A DNA stretch of 64,000 nt, from NCBI GenBank assembly GCA_963812915.1, contig CAWEXB010000006.1, positions 124,001 to 188,000 of the forward strand, given 5' to 3'. This document shows, in pieces, positions 45,681 to 55,140 of this stretch. The notes beneath the pieces are model-generated. The model searched no databases. It was not told where the DNA came from and saw nothing but the letters and a program-made list of their open reading frames with translations. Each line of letters starts with the position of its first letter. Positions within the stretch are counted from its first letter, which is position 1. The position numbers and the translations under genes are program-made. Source of the stretch: JACVRW01 sp963812915. Lineage in GTDB: Bacteria > Actinomycetota > Thermoleophilia > Solirubrobacterales > Thermoleophilaceae.

Positions 45681-46484
45681 ATGCAGACGGAAAGCAAGAC
45701 TCAGAAGATTGCCGTCACGGGGGCGACCGGCCGGGTCGGATCGCACCTCGTCGAGATCCTCGAGCGGCGCGGACACGATGTGGTCCCGATCGCGCGCTCC
45801 AAGGGTGTCGACGTGGTCAGCGGCGACGGTCTCGACGAGGCGCTCGTCGGGGCCGAGACCATCATCGACGCGGCAACCGGGCCCTCGCCCGACCAGGAGG
45901 AGGCGACGGCGTTCTTCACCGCCTCGGCGCGTAACCTGCAGCGAGCCGGCGCCGCGGCCGGGGCGAAGCGGATCGTGGTCGTCTCGATCATCGGCATCGA
46001 CAAGTTCCGGGGCGGCTACAACGCGGCGAAGATGGCACAGGAGCGGACGCTGCTCGAAGGCCCGCTGCCGGTCCGGATCGTTCGCGCGGCCCAGTTCCAC
46101 GAGTTCGTCGAGCCGCTGCTCGGGTGGACGATCCAGGACGGCGTCGCCTACGTGCCCGAGATGCGAACGCAGCTCGTGGCCGCCCGCGCCGTCGCCGAAG
46201 CTCTCGCCGACGCGGCCGAGGAGCCCGAGACCGAGAACGGCAGGATCACCGAGGTCGCAGGCCCGCAGGAGGAGCGTCTCGCCGATATGGCCGCCGCGCT
46301 CTTTGCCAGCCGAGGTGACTCGTTCGAGATCCGCGAGAGCCGTGGCGGTCCACTGGCGGAGCCCGGCGACCCGGACGCCGCGGCCTATGCGGAGGGCGCC
46401 GCGCTGCCCAACCCGGGCGCGAAGCTCGCCGGCCCCAGCTTCGAAGAGTGGCTCGCGACGGCGGGGAAGGAGCAGAAGTCATGA
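45681..46484 (+). CDS. NmrA-like NAD(P)-binding protein (atypical SDR)
   Basis: A 267-residue protein, ATG at 45681 after AAGGAAGGA. NAD(P) motif IAVTGATGRVGSHLVEIL, then RAAGAAAGAKRIVVVSIIGID and YNAAKMAQERTLLEGPLPVRIVRAAQFHEFV are typical of NmrA/SDR_a5 proteins, which act as redox sensors or quinone/flavin reductase-like enzymes. It overlaps the cupin gene by ATGA, so both are co-translated. Confidence 0.88.
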   Translation: MQTESKTQKIAVTGATGRVGSHLVEILERRGHDVVPIARSKGVDVVSGDGLDEALVGAETIIDAATGPSPDQEEATAFFTASARNLQRAGAAAGAKRIVVVSIIGIDKFRGGYNAAKMAQERTLLEGPLPVRIVRAAQFHEFVEPLLGWTIQDGVAYVPEMRTQLVAARAVAEALADAAEEPETENGRITEVAGPQEERLADMAAALFASRGDSFEIRESRGGPLAEPGDPDAAAYAEGAALPNPGAKLAGPSFEEWLATAGKEQKS

Positions 46485-46954
46485 ACAGCACGACGTCGAA
46501 ATTCAGCCCCCGGCAGGACACCTACTGGTGGCAGGGCAGCGTGATGGAGATCAAGGCCCGCGCCGAGGACACCGGCGGTGCCCTCGGTGTCCTCGAGGGC
46601 CGCTTCTTCGAGGAGGGGTACGGGCCCCCGCTCCACGTCCATAGCCGCGAGGACGAAGCCATGTATGTGCTCGAGGGGCAGATCCGCTTCCGCGTGGGAG
46701 ACGACGAGTTCGTCGCCGGTCCCGGTACCTGGGTCTGGCAGCCGCGGGGCGTAGCGCACACCTTCAGAGTGGAGTCCGAGGGCGCGCGAGCGCTCGTGAT
46801 CTTTACGCCCGGAGGCATCGAGGGCATGTTCGAGGAGGGCGGCGTGCCGGCCGGAGAGTCGGCCGAGCCGCCCCAGCAGGAGTACGACCTGGAGGCCGCT
46901 GCGGCGCTCGCAAAGCGCTACGGCTTCGAGGTCGTCGGACCGCAGCTGGCGTAA
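46481..46954 (+). CDS. Cupin-domain protein
   Basis: A 157-residue single cupin starting within the stop of the NmrA-like gene (ATGA). Motif 1 is GPPLHVHSREDEAMYVLEGQIRF (two His and a Glu as metal ligands); motif 2 is PRGVAHTFRVESEGARALVIF. It probably binds a divalent metal and may be a small dioxygenase or isomerase. It is followed after 9 bases by an MFS exporter, suggesting a four-gene unit with the aminotransferase. Confidence 0.88.
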   Translation: MNSTTSKFSPRQDTYWWQGSVMEIKARAEDTGGALGVLEGRFFEEGYGPPLHVHSREDEAMYVLEGQIRFRVGDDEFVAGPGTWVWQPRGVAHTFRVESEGARALVIFTPGGIEGMFEEGGVPAGESAEPPQQEYDLEAAAALAKRYGFEVVGPQLA

Positions 46955-46963
46955 CTTGAGTAC

Positions 46964-48517
46964 ATGCACGCTGATGCCGCAGCGGACGGCATCGCATACC
47001 AGAGCGGCCGTGGCCGCTGGGTCCTCGGCGTCGCGATCGCCGGGTCCGGGATGGCGTTCCTCGACGGGACGATCGTCAACGTCGCGCTGCCCGACATCGG
47101 CCGCGACTTCGACGCCTCGACGAGCTCGCTGCAGTGGATCCTCAACGGCTACCTGCTGGCGCTCGCGTCGCTGATCCTGCTTGGCGGCTCGCTCGGCGAC
47201 CGCTACGGACGCCGGCGCGTTTTCGTGGCCGGGGCGGTGCTGTTCACGGCCGCCTCGGTCCTGTGCGCGGCCTCCCCCAACGTCGAGCTGCTGATCGCGG
47301 CGCGGATCCTGCAGGGAATCGGCGGAGCGTTGCTGACGCCCGGGAGCCTGGCGATGATCGAGGCGAGCTTCCGGCGTGAGGACCGCCCCCGCGCGATCGG
47401 CGCCTGGTCCGGGCTGACGGGCGTCGCAGCCGCGGTCGGGCCGCTGCTCGGCGGCTACCTCGTGGACGCGGTGTCGTGGCGGGCGACTTTCCTGATCAAC
47501 GTCCCGCTCGGCGCGCTGGTCGTGGCGACCGCCCACCACGTTCCCGAGTCCCGCGATCCGACAGCCCACGGGCACCTCGACGCCAGCGGCGCGCTGCTGG
47601 CGGCGCTCGCCCTCGGCGCGACGACCTACGCGCTGATCGAGGGCCCCGACGACGGCCTGACGCCGTCGATCGTGGTGATCGCTGGCGTGGGCCTGATTGC
47701 GCTCGCGGCCTTCCTGCTGGCCGAGCGGCGCAGCCCGAACCCGATGCTGCCGCTCGGCATCTTCGCCTCCCGCCAGTTCAGCGCAGCCAACGTCGTGACC
47801 TTCGTGGTGTACGCGGCGCTCGGCGGCATGTTCTTCCTGCTCGTCTCGTTCCTGCAGATCTCGCTGGGCTACTCGCCGATCGCCGCCGGCGCCGCGCTGC
47901 TTCCCCAGACGGTGTTGATGCTGCTGCTGTCGGCGCGCTCGGGAGCCCTGGCCCAGCGCATCGGTCCCAGGATCCCGCTGACCGTCGGCCCGCTCACTAT
48001 CGCGGCCGGGATGCTGCTGATGACCCAGATCGACCCCGGCGACAGCTACGTCGCGTCAGTGCTGCCTGCGGTGATCGTGTTCGGCCTCGGGCTGACTCTC
48101 GTCGCCTCGCCGGTGACCGCCACCGCGCTCGCCGCCGTCGACGCCAGCCACGCCGGCGTCGCGTCCGGGGTCAACAACGCCGTCGCACGCGTCGCCAACC
48201 TGCTCGCGGTGGCCGTCCTGCCCCTCGTCGCCGGCATCACCGGCGACAGCTTCTTCGACCCCGCCGCCATGACCGACGGCTTCCACATTGCGATGCTCAC
48301 CTGCGCCGCGCTCGCCGCCGCCGGCGGCGCCGTCGCCTGGCTGACCATCAGCAACGACGCGCTCGCCGCTGAGCCCGAGCGGCGCGGCGAACCACCGATC
48401 GCCGTCCCAACCCACTACACGTGCGCCGTCTCCGGGCCGCCCTGGCAACCAGCAAACGGACACAGCCGGGCCACCCTGGCCACGCAAGCAACCGGAACGG
48501 CTCAGCCCGGAGAGTAG
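46964..48517 (+). CDS. MFS drug:H+ antiporter, DHA2 (EmrB/QacA) type
   Basis: A 517-residue membrane protein with about 14 predicted spans. Motif A-type loop GGSLGDRYGRRRVF, DHA2 motif LDGTIVNVALPDIG in the first span, ILQGIGGALLTPGSLAMI and motif C-like GAWSGLTGVAAAVGPLLGGYLVD are present. It should export amphiphilic compounds using the proton gradient. The C-terminal 50 residues are hydrophilic. It lies 9 bases after the cupin and 7 before the aminotransferase. Confidence 0.92.
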   Translation: MHADAAADGIAYQSGRGRWVLGVAIAGSGMAFLDGTIVNVALPDIGRDFDASTSSLQWILNGYLLALASLILLGGSLGDRYGRRRVFVAGAVLFTAASVLCAASPNVELLIAARILQGIGGALLTPGSLAMIEASFRREDRPRAIGAWSGLTGVAAAVGPLLGGYLVDAVSWRATFLINVPLGALVVATAHHVPESRDPTAHGHLDASGALLAALALGATTYALIEGPDDGLTPSIVVIAGVGLIALAAFLLAERRSPNPMLPLGIFASRQFSAANVVTFVVYAALGGMFFLLVSFLQISLGYSPIAAGAALLPQTVLMLLLSARSGALAQRIGPRIPLTVGPLTIAAGMLLMTQIDPGDSYVASVLPAVIVFGLGLTLVASPVTATALAAVDASHAGVASGVNNAVARVANLLAVAVLPLVAGITGDSFFDPAAMTDGFHIAMLTCAALAAAGGAVAWLTISNDALAAEPERRGEPPIAVPTHYTCAVSGPPWQPANGHSRATLATQATGTAQPGE

Positions 48518-48524
48518 GTCTCGG

Positions 48525-49685
48525 GTGACGCGGCCGCGGCTCGCAAACCAGCGCCACCTCTTCGAGATCCCGGACGATCTCGTCTACCTCAACTGCGCAA
48601 GCCAGGCTCCGCAGCTGCACTCCGTCCGACTGGCGGGGGAGCGGGCGCTGGCCCGCTCTGCGACACCGTGGACGATCGGCGACAACGACTGGTTCGACGA
48701 GGTGGAGGAGCTGCGGGAGCTGTTCTCGCTGCTGATCGGCGCCGACCCGGACGGTGTTGCCCTGATCCCCGCAACGAGCTACGGGCTCGCAGTGGCGGCG
48801 CACAACGTGCGAGCCTCACAGGGCGACAGGGTCCTGTTGCTCGCGGACGACTACCCGTCCAACGTCTACACCTGGCGGACCTGGGCTCGCCGGACGGGCG
48901 CCGAGCTCCTCACCGTCGGGCGCCAGGAGGGCCAGAGCTGGACCGCGGCCATCCTCGAAGCGCTCGACGAGCGGGTGCGCGTCGTCTCGGTCCCCAACGT
49001 CCACTGGACCGACGGCGCCCTAGTCGAGCTCGCGCGGGTGGGCGAGCGCGCTCGCCAGGCCGGGGCGCTGTTCGTGGTCGAGGCGACGCAGTCGCTCGGC
49101 GCCCTGCCGCTCGACCTGTCGGTCGTCCGCCCCGACTTTCTGGTCGCCACGGGGTACAAGTGGCTGCTCGGCCCGCTCAGCGTTTCCTACATGTTCGTCG
49201 GCGAGGAGCAGCGGTCGGGCCGCCCAATCGAGGAGAACTGGAGCAACCGCGTCGACGCGGAAGACGCCGCGCGCCTGACCGACTACAGCGACCGCTACCG
49301 CCCCGGCGCGCGGCGCTTCGACGTCGGGCAGCGCAGCAACTTCACGCTGGTGCCCATGGCCATCGCGGCGCTGCGCCAGCTGCGCGAGTGGGGCGTGGGG
49401 AACATAGCCGCTAGCTTGGCCCCGACGACGAGCCGTATTGAACGCGAGGCCACGGCGCGGGGCCTAGCCCCTCTGTCCGCGGATCAGCGTGGGCCGCACA
49501 TGCTCGGCATCCGCGTGCCGGCCGACCAGCACGCCGCGATAGCGAAGCTGCTGGCGGACGCCAACGTGTTCGTCGGGGTGCGCGGCTCGTCGCTGCGCAT
49601 CAGCCCGCACCTGCACACGACCGAGCGTGACATCGACCTGCTCTTCGCGGCGCTGGACCGCGCGATGGCGAGAGCAGCCACCTAA
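48525..49685 (+). CDS. Class V aminotransferase-family PLP enzyme
   Basis: A 386-residue protein from a GTG 7 bases after the MFS stop. VYLNCASQAPQLH opens the fold, LIPATSYGLAVAAHNV binds the PLP phosphate, and VVEATQSLGALPLDLSVVRPDFLVATGYKWLLGP carries the PLP Lys (ATGYKW). C-terminal VGVRGSSLRISPHLHTTERDID is typical of the kynureninase/cysteine-desulfurase/isopenicillin-epimerase group. No SufU/IscU partner is present, so cysteine desulfurase activity is less likely. Substrate unknown. Confidence 0.88.
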   Translation: MTRPRLANQRHLFEIPDDLVYLNCASQAPQLHSVRLAGERALARSATPWTIGDNDWFDEVEELRELFSLLIGADPDGVALIPATSYGLAVAAHNVRASQGDRVLLLADDYPSNVYTWRTWARRTGAELLTVGRQEGQSWTAAILEALDERVRVVSVPNVHWTDGALVELARVGERARQAGALFVVEATQSLGALPLDLSVVRPDFLVATGYKWLLGPLSVSYMFVGEEQRSGRPIEENWSNRVDAEDAARLTDYSDRYRPGARRFDVGQRSNFTLVPMAIAALRQLREWGVGNIAASLAPTTSRIEREATARGLAPLSADQRGPHMLGIRVPADQHAAIAKLLADANVFVGVRGSSLRISPHLHTTERDIDLLFAALDRAMARAAT

Positions 49686-49842
49686 GCGGTTTCGGCGGCC
49701 TACACGGCAAGTACCATGGGCGGGCCAGTCGACCCTCGATGACGTCGTGGCGAGTGCGACGAGCCAACCGTCGTGCGGTCGATTCCGGTCACGGCTCGCG
49801 AGCGGCTCGGCAGGTTTGGCGACGCTTTCAGGAGGCGATCTC

Positions 49843-51399
49843 ATGACTTCAGGAGAACTGGACGCACGCGCTAAGGGACGGGCTCTGGCGCTGCTGGCGG
49901 TGACGCAGTTCGTGGTCATCCTCGACGCCTCGATCGTCAATGTGGCGCTGCCCTCGATCGGCGGTGCGCTCGACTTCTCACAGGACAACCTCTCGTGGGT
50001 GGTCAACGCCTACACGCTGACCTTCGGCGGCTTCCTGCTGCTCGGCGGCCGCCTCGCCGACCTCATGGGCCGCCGGCGCATGTTCATGAGCGGCCTCGTC
50101 CTCTTCACGGCGGCCTCGCTGCTCGCCGGTCTCGCTCAGAGCGATGTCTGGCTGATCGCCGCGCGCGCGGCGCAGGGCCTGGGCGCAGCGCTCGTCTCTC
50201 CCGCCGCCCTGTCGCTCATCACCACGATCTTCAGGGAAGGCGCCGAGCGCAACAGGGCGCTCGGGGTCTGGGGCGCCGTGGCCGGCTCCGGTGGCGCCGC
50301 GGGGGTCCTCCTCGGCGGCATGTTGACCGAATGGGCGGGCTGGGAGTGGGTCTTCTTCGTCAACGTCCCGATCGGCCTCGCCGCCGTGGCGCTGGCGCCG
50401 CGCGTGCTGCCCGAGAGCCGCGAGGAGGGCGTCGCCCGGGCGTTCGACGCGACCGGCGCGGTGCTGGTGACCGGCGGCCTCGCGCTCCTCGTCTACACGC
50501 TCGTCGACGCGGAGTCGGCGGGCTGGACGTCGACGCAGACCCTCGGCCTAGGAGCGCTGTCGCTGGCCACTCTGGCCGCGTTCGTCGCGTGGGAGGCGCG
50601 CACGAGCGACCCGCTGATGCCGTTCAGCATCTTCCGGCTGCAGACCCTGCGCGGCGCGAACGTCGTGGGCCTGCTGCTCGGCATGGCGTTGTTCTCGATG
50701 TTCTTCTTCCTGTCGCTCTACCTGCAGCAGGTCCTCGGCTACAGCGCACTCGAGACGGGCTTCGCGTTCCTGCCGCTGGCCGTACTGATCATCGTCAGCT
50801 CGACCGTGGCGTCGCAATTGGTCACACGCACCGGCGCCAGGCCGACGCTCGTGGTCGGCATGCTGCTCATCACCGGCGCACTGGTGTGGTTCTCGCAGGT
50901 CTCGGCCGGTGGCTCGTATGTGGGTGACGTTCTGTTCCCCGCGCTCATCGTCGCCGTCGGCCTCGGGTTCGCCTTCGTCCCGGTGACCATCGCTGCGGTG
51001 ACGGGGACGCGGCCCGACGAGGCGGGGCTCGCATCCGGCCTCATCAACACGAGCCAGCAGATCGGCGGCGCGCTCGGGTTGGCGATCCTGGTCTCGGTCG
51101 CCACCAGCCGAACGGCGAGCGCCGTCTCGGACGGCATACGCGACCAGGCGGTGGCGCTGAACGAGGGTTTCCAGACGGCGTTTCTCGTCGGCGCCGGGTT
51201 CACGCTCGTGGGCGCGATCGTGGCCACCCTGACGATCAGTTCGCGCGACTGCCGGAAGCAGATCGAGGGGGGTGTAGAGGTCCCGGTGCCATGCGTCGGC
51301 CAGCCACAGGTTCAGCTGGAGGTGGCTCCCGCGCCTGCGGGAGCCCAAGCAACAGCGGCAACAACCAACAGACCCGGTGGCGTAGACCGTCGCGAATGA
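49843..51399 (+). CDS. MFS drug:H+ antiporter, DHA2 (EmrB/QacA) type (second)
   Basis: A 518-residue protein, ATG at 49843 after AGGAGG. LDASIVNVALPSIGGAL in span 1, GGRLADLMGRRRMF (motif A), AAQGLGAALVSPAALSLI and GVWGAVAGSGGAAGVLLGGML (motif C) identify a 14-span DHA2 exporter. It is a distant paralogue of the transporter at 46964. The C-terminal 45 residues are hydrophilic and low complexity. Its stop overlaps the start of the CoA-transferase-GNAT gene (ATGA), an unusual pairing. Confidence 0.92.
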   Translation: MTSGELDARAKGRALALLAVTQFVVILDASIVNVALPSIGGALDFSQDNLSWVVNAYTLTFGGFLLLGGRLADLMGRRRMFMSGLVLFTAASLLAGLAQSDVWLIAARAAQGLGAALVSPAALSLITTIFREGAERNRALGVWGAVAGSGGAAGVLLGGMLTEWAGWEWVFFVNVPIGLAAVALAPRVLPESREEGVARAFDATGAVLVTGGLALLVYTLVDAESAGWTSTQTLGLGALSLATLAAFVAWEARTSDPLMPFSIFRLQTLRGANVVGLLLGMALFSMFFFLSLYLQQVLGYSALETGFAFLPLAVLIIVSSTVASQLVTRTGARPTLVVGMLLITGALVWFSQVSAGGSYVGDVLFPALIVAVGLGFAFVPVTIAAVTGTRPDEAGLASGLINTSQQIGGALGLAILVSVATSRTASAVSDGIRDQAVALNEGFQTAFLVGAGFTLVGAIVATLTISSRDCRKQIEGGVEVPVPCVGQPQVQLEVAPAPAGAQATAATTNRPGGVDRRE

Positions 51400-53204
51400 G
51401 TGTCGAGGCGGCAGTCGACTGGCGTGACCGCCAGGTTTCGGCCGCGGAAGCGGTCTCGGTGGTGCGGCCTGGCGACAAGGTCTTCGTCGGCAGCGCCTGC
51501 GCCACCCCGCGGACGCTTGTGGACGCCCTGGAGCAATTTAGGCGGTCCGGGGTTGTGCTCGTGCATTTCCTCACCGATCGGGTGGGCGCCGGAGGCCCGC
51601 CCGGCACGAATTATCGACATCGAGTGTTCTACGTCGGGCGCGACGTCCGCGCCCTGAGCGGGTCCGGTCGGGTGGAGTACCTGCCGCTCTCGCTCGCGGA
51701 CGTCCCCCAGCTGTTCCGCAACGGGCAGATGCCGCTTGATGTCGCGATGGTGCAGGTCGCGCCACCCGATCCGGACGGGACGTGCAGCCTGGGGATATCG
51801 GTGGACGTGACCAAGGCGGCGGCGCTGGCCGCACGCACGGTCGTCGCCGAGGTCAACCCCGCGATGCCTCGCACCGCGGGCGATAGCCGGATTCCCGTCG
51901 ATCGAATCGCGAGTTTCGTGCCGGTCGAGACCCCGGTGGTGGAGTATCTCCACGACCCCGCCGGCGAGGTGGCCGAGCAGATCGCCCGCTACGTCGCCCG
52001 GCTGATCGACGATCGATCCACGCTTCAGGTGGGCCTCGGCCGAGTACCGAACGAGATGCTGGCTCACCTGACCAACCGGCGCAACCTGGCAATCCACTCG
52101 GACGTCATCACGGAGCCGATCGTCGATCTCGTCACCGCCGGCGTCGTCACGGGGCCCGTCGAGACGAGCTGGGCGATGGGCTCGAGGCGCCTCTACGACC
52201 TGGTGGACGACGATCCCCGCTTCGCCTTTCATCCGATCGAGTACATCTGCGACCCGACGGTCATCGGGAGCCGGGAGCGGATGGTGTCGGTGACCCAGGC
52301 CTTCACCATCGACCTCACCGGCCAGGTGTGCACCGAAAGCCTAGATGGGGCGCTGTACGGGGGAGTCTCCACCGGACCGGCGTTCCACCGCGGCGCCCTC
52401 GCCTCCCCCGGCGGAATGGCGATCATCTGCCTGGCCTCGCGGACCCCGGCGGGCCAGTCGGCCATCTCGCTCGACCTTGGTCGCGGCGAGGCGGTGGCGA
52501 TCCCGCGGGAGGACGTGCACTGGGTGATCACGGAGTACGGCACCGCCTACCTGTTCGGCCGCTCGCTTGCCGAGCGTGCGGTCGCGCTGATCGAGGTCGC
52601 GCATCCCGATGTCCGGGGGGAGTTGCTCGACGCGGCGATCGAGAGGGGCCTCGTCGGTCCGGAGCAGCAGCTGCGCAGCCGCACCGCTTATCCGGTCTCC
52701 CAGGTCCGCGACGTGCGGCTGCGCGACGGCCGCGAGGTGCGAGTGCGCCCCACGCGCACCAGCGACGCCGGGGCGATGCAGGACCTGTTCTATCGCCTCA
52801 GCGAGGAGGACCGGGAGACGCGCTTCCTCCATAAGCTGAGCTCGCTCACCGACACGGCCGCCCAACACCTCTGCAGCGTCGACTACGAGGAGGAGATGGC
52901 CTTCGCCGCCGTGGTCGGGCCGCAAGCGCAAGAACGCATCGTGGCCGCCAGCTGCTACTACCTGAGTCCCGCGTCCGGACTGGCCGAGGTCGCCTACATG
53001 GTGGATCCGGACTGGCAGGGCGCGGGCCTGGGGCGGATTCTGCATGCGCGACTGGTGGAGTACGCGCGCGATCACGGCGCTCGCGGCCTGACCGCGGACA
53101 TGATGCTCGGCAACTCGCGCATGATGCGCGTCTTCAAGCGCGGGGATCACTCGCTCAGCGTCAGGACTGACGCGGGCGTCGTAGAGCTGACCATGCTCTT
53201 CTGA
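51396..53204 (+). CDS. Acetyl-CoA hydrolase/transferase fused to a GNAT acetyltransferase domain
   Basis: A 602-residue two-domain protein starting within the MFS stop. Residues 1-440 form the acetyl-CoA hydrolase/4-hydroxybutyrate CoA-transferase fold: RPGDKVFVGSACATPRTLVDAL, QVGLGRVPNEMLAHL and VITEYGTAYLFG, where the Glu of TEYGTAYL is the usual CoA-thioester-forming residue. From residue 445 a GNAT domain follows: VRVRPTRTSDAGAMQDLFYRLSEEDRETRF, then VAYMVDPDWQGAGLGRILHARLVEYARDHG with the acetyl-CoA loop QGAGLGR. It may transfer CoA between acyl acids, with acyl-CoA sensing or lysine acetylation by the GNAT part. Confidence 0.9.
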   Translation: MSVEAAVDWRDRQVSAAEAVSVVRPGDKVFVGSACATPRTLVDALEQFRRSGVVLVHFLTDRVGAGGPPGTNYRHRVFYVGRDVRALSGSGRVEYLPLSLADVPQLFRNGQMPLDVAMVQVAPPDPDGTCSLGISVDVTKAAALAARTVVAEVNPAMPRTAGDSRIPVDRIASFVPVETPVVEYLHDPAGEVAEQIARYVARLIDDRSTLQVGLGRVPNEMLAHLTNRRNLAIHSDVITEPIVDLVTAGVVTGPVETSWAMGSRRLYDLVDDDPRFAFHPIEYICDPTVIGSRERMVSVTQAFTIDLTGQVCTESLDGALYGGVSTGPAFHRGALASPGGMAIICLASRTPAGQSAISLDLGRGEAVAIPREDVHWVITEYGTAYLFGRSLAERAVALIEVAHPDVRGELLDAAIERGLVGPEQQLRSRTAYPVSQVRDVRLRDGREVRVRPTRTSDAGAMQDLFYRLSEEDRETRFLHKLSSLTDTAAQHLCSVDYEEEMAFAAVVGPQAQERIVAASCYYLSPASGLAEVAYMVDPDWQGAGLGRILHARLVEYARDHGARGLTADMMLGNSRMMRVFKRGDHSLSVRTDAGVVELTMLF

Positions 53205-53312
53205 GGGCCAGGGCCGTGTGGGTCCGATAGCGGCTCGCGCCACGGAAGTCGATTCCCGTCCCGGTCTACGTCGAGGTAGCTCCGCGAGAAAGTGGGTCAA
53301 GACGTCCTCGTA

Positions 53313-54215
53313 TCAAGGCGTGGGAAAGAGAACCCCGAGACCTGCCAGCGAAGGGGGATAGAGAGCCCTGATACCTGCCAGATCGTCGGGCTGCAGAGTG
53401 CGCAGCGTGGAGTTGTAGGAGACGGTCGGCCACATCACCGTCCCGGCGACGGCGCTGTGGTTCAGGCCCAGCAGGTGGCCGAGCTCGTGCAGGGCGACGG
53501 TCTCGATGTCGAGTCCACCTGCGACCGCTCCGTCGACCCACGTCTCGCTGTCGTCGAAGTGCAGCGGCTTAGGGTAATCCGTCGTCACCACTGAGCACCC
53601 GGGCGGGTAGTCGGCGTGAGCCACGACGTTGCCCACCATGCTGCTGTCGGGATCCGCCGCCGGGCGCCATTCGATGCGGATGTCGGCGTCTATGGGGATG
53701 TCGCCCCCCGTGATCACGCGGAACGTCAGCCTGACACCGGCGCCGGCCCACGTGTTCAACGCCCGGCGGATCGCGTTGATGGCGACCCCCTGAGGCACGT
53801 CTGTGGTCATCGCGGCTGCCCCCGGCCGGCCGAACTGATACGAGAGGTTGCGGCGGTCCCACGCGCACACAGTCGCGAAATTGATGGATGGCCGACCGAA
53901 CAGGTCCGGCACGCCACATCGCGGGGCCGCCATGAAGTCGCGGGTAGCGGCGTCGAGCACTCCCGGCGTGCCGATGTCGTAGCGCATCTGGAGCTCCACG
54001 AGCGCCCGGACGGTCGCCTCATCCAGGCGCCCGGGCTCGGGCGCGGTGTCAGGCCCGCCGGGGGCGAAGTCGAAGTACCCGAAACGCTTCAGGAACTTCT
54101 GGACCTCCGCAACGCTCGGATCGGATTCGCCGGGCTCGAGCTCCGGGCCCTGGCGGATGACGTCTGGGTCATACACCTGCTGAACCATCTCAGCGCGACG
54201 ATCGCGCGCGGTCAT
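53313..54215 (-). CDS. Matrixin-type metalloprotease with PG-binding prodomain and cysteine switch
   Basis: A 300-residue protein from the ATG at 54215 (GGAGG upstream). Residues 33-95 resemble a peptidoglycan-binding-like prodomain (VAEVQKFLKRFGYFDF, LDEATVRALVELQMRYD). Then comes PRCGVPD (Cys100), the cysteine-switch motif that keeps animal MMPs latent. The catalytic part has LSYQFG, structural-metal segments, HELGHLLGLNH (243-253, three zinc His and the Glu) and Met261 in TVMWPT (Met-turn). It should be a latent zinc endopeptidase. No signal peptide is visible in this or the 24-residue upstream extension, so its route out of the cell is unclear. Confidence 0.88.
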   Translation of the reverse strand: MTARDRRAEMVQQVYDPDVIRQGPELEPGESDPSVAEVQKFLKRFGYFDFAPGGPDTAPEPGRLDEATVRALVELQMRYDIGTPGVLDAATRDFMAAPRCGVPDLFGRPSINFATVCAWDRRNLSYQFGRPGAAAMTTDVPQGVAINAIRRALNTWAGAGVRLTFRVITGGDIPIDADIRIEWRPAADPDSSMVGNVVAHADYPPGCSVVTTDYPKPLHFDDSETWVDGAVAGGLDIETVALHELGHLLGLNHSAVAGTVMWPTVSYNSTLRTLQPDDLAGIRALYPPSLAGLGVLFPTP

Positions 54216-54331
54216 AGCAACCTCCGTTTTGCGGGACAGCGGGGAAGCCGCATCGTGCCGCAGGCGCCGTTGCGAGCGTAACAGCAACCGGCGTGCGGAG
54301 CGAAAGAACCATCGACTGCGCGGTTGGTGTC

Positions 54332-55051
54332 CTACCGCGCCGGCGTGAAGCGCTCACCTCGTCGTCGAAAGGCGATCTCCGCCGCGATCGCCGCGGTGGC
54401 GAGCAACGCCCCCGCCGCGAACGGCAATATCTCGAACACAAAGAGTCCGATTGCACCCGCCGTCGCGACGCCGAGTGCGATTTGCAGCCCCGGGGTTCTG
54501 GCGCGCCACTCGAGCACCGCCAGCAGCACGGCCAGAGTAAAGAAGCCGAGGAGCGCGGGTTCGCGCGGCAAGACGCCGGCGACATAGAGAACGACCACGG
54601 CCAGCCCAGCGACGTTGAGCAGCAGCCGCCCCCCTCCCGCAGGGGTCGTTCCGCAGGCGGTGCCCACGGCGGGCTCGATCGTGTCGGCCCCGGCTTGGCT
54701 TCGGTCAGCCACAAGCCGCGCGAACCGCTCCCCGCCCTCGGCGGACATTAGGTTCCACGTCTGCGGCTCACCAGACGCCATGAGGCGCAGCTCCCACGAC
54801 CCTGCCTTCGGGGCCGCGTGGATGACCTGGATCCGTTCATAGGGGATTTCCGTGCAGCGTGCGCGCCGAAGCGGGGACTTGGCGACGAGCAGCAATCGGC
54901 TGTCGGTCGCAACGAACAGCCGGCCCCTCCAGTTCCCGATTCTGCCGAGCACCATGCCGAGCATCTGCTCCCCACTCCGGAGGAAGCGTGGTAAGGCGCG
55001 CAGCTCGCCTCTCGCAGCGAATCGCCAACCGCCGAGCTGATCGGCGGTCAT
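54332..55051 (-). CDS. Bacterial PH-like domain membrane protein
   Basis: A 239-residue protein from MTADQLGGWRF. Residues 10-115 look like the bacterial PH (YokE-like) domain: GEQMLGMVLGRIGNWRGRLFVATDSRLLLVAKSP, EIPYERIQVIHAAPKAGSWELRLM, ERFARLVADR. The C-terminal half has four hydrophobic spans (LLLNVAGLAVVVLYVAGVLP, LLGFFTLAVLLAVLEW, IALGVATAGAIGLFVFEILPF, AAGALLATAAIAAEIAF). Function unknown. An in-frame upstream extension to 55198 covers the tRNA-like stretch and is unlikely to be coding. Confidence 0.65.
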   Translation of the reverse strand: MTADQLGGWRFAARGELRALPRFLRSGEQMLGMVLGRIGNWRGRLFVATDSRLLLVAKSPLRRARCTEIPYERIQVIHAAPKAGSWELRLMASGEPQTWNLMSAEGGERFARLVADRSQAGADTIEPAVGTACGTTPAGGGRLLLNVAGLAVVVLYVAGVLPREPALLGFFTLAVLLAVLEWRARTPGLQIALGVATAGAIGLFVFEILPFAAGALLATAAIAAEIAFRRRGERFTPAR

Positions 55052-55140
55052 CTCGCGGCCGCTCGCGCGGGCGGGCCGGCAGGGACGGTCGACTCCGAGT
55101 CTTCGCTGCACCTCTGGCAACTGCGTGCCTGGAGAAGGTT

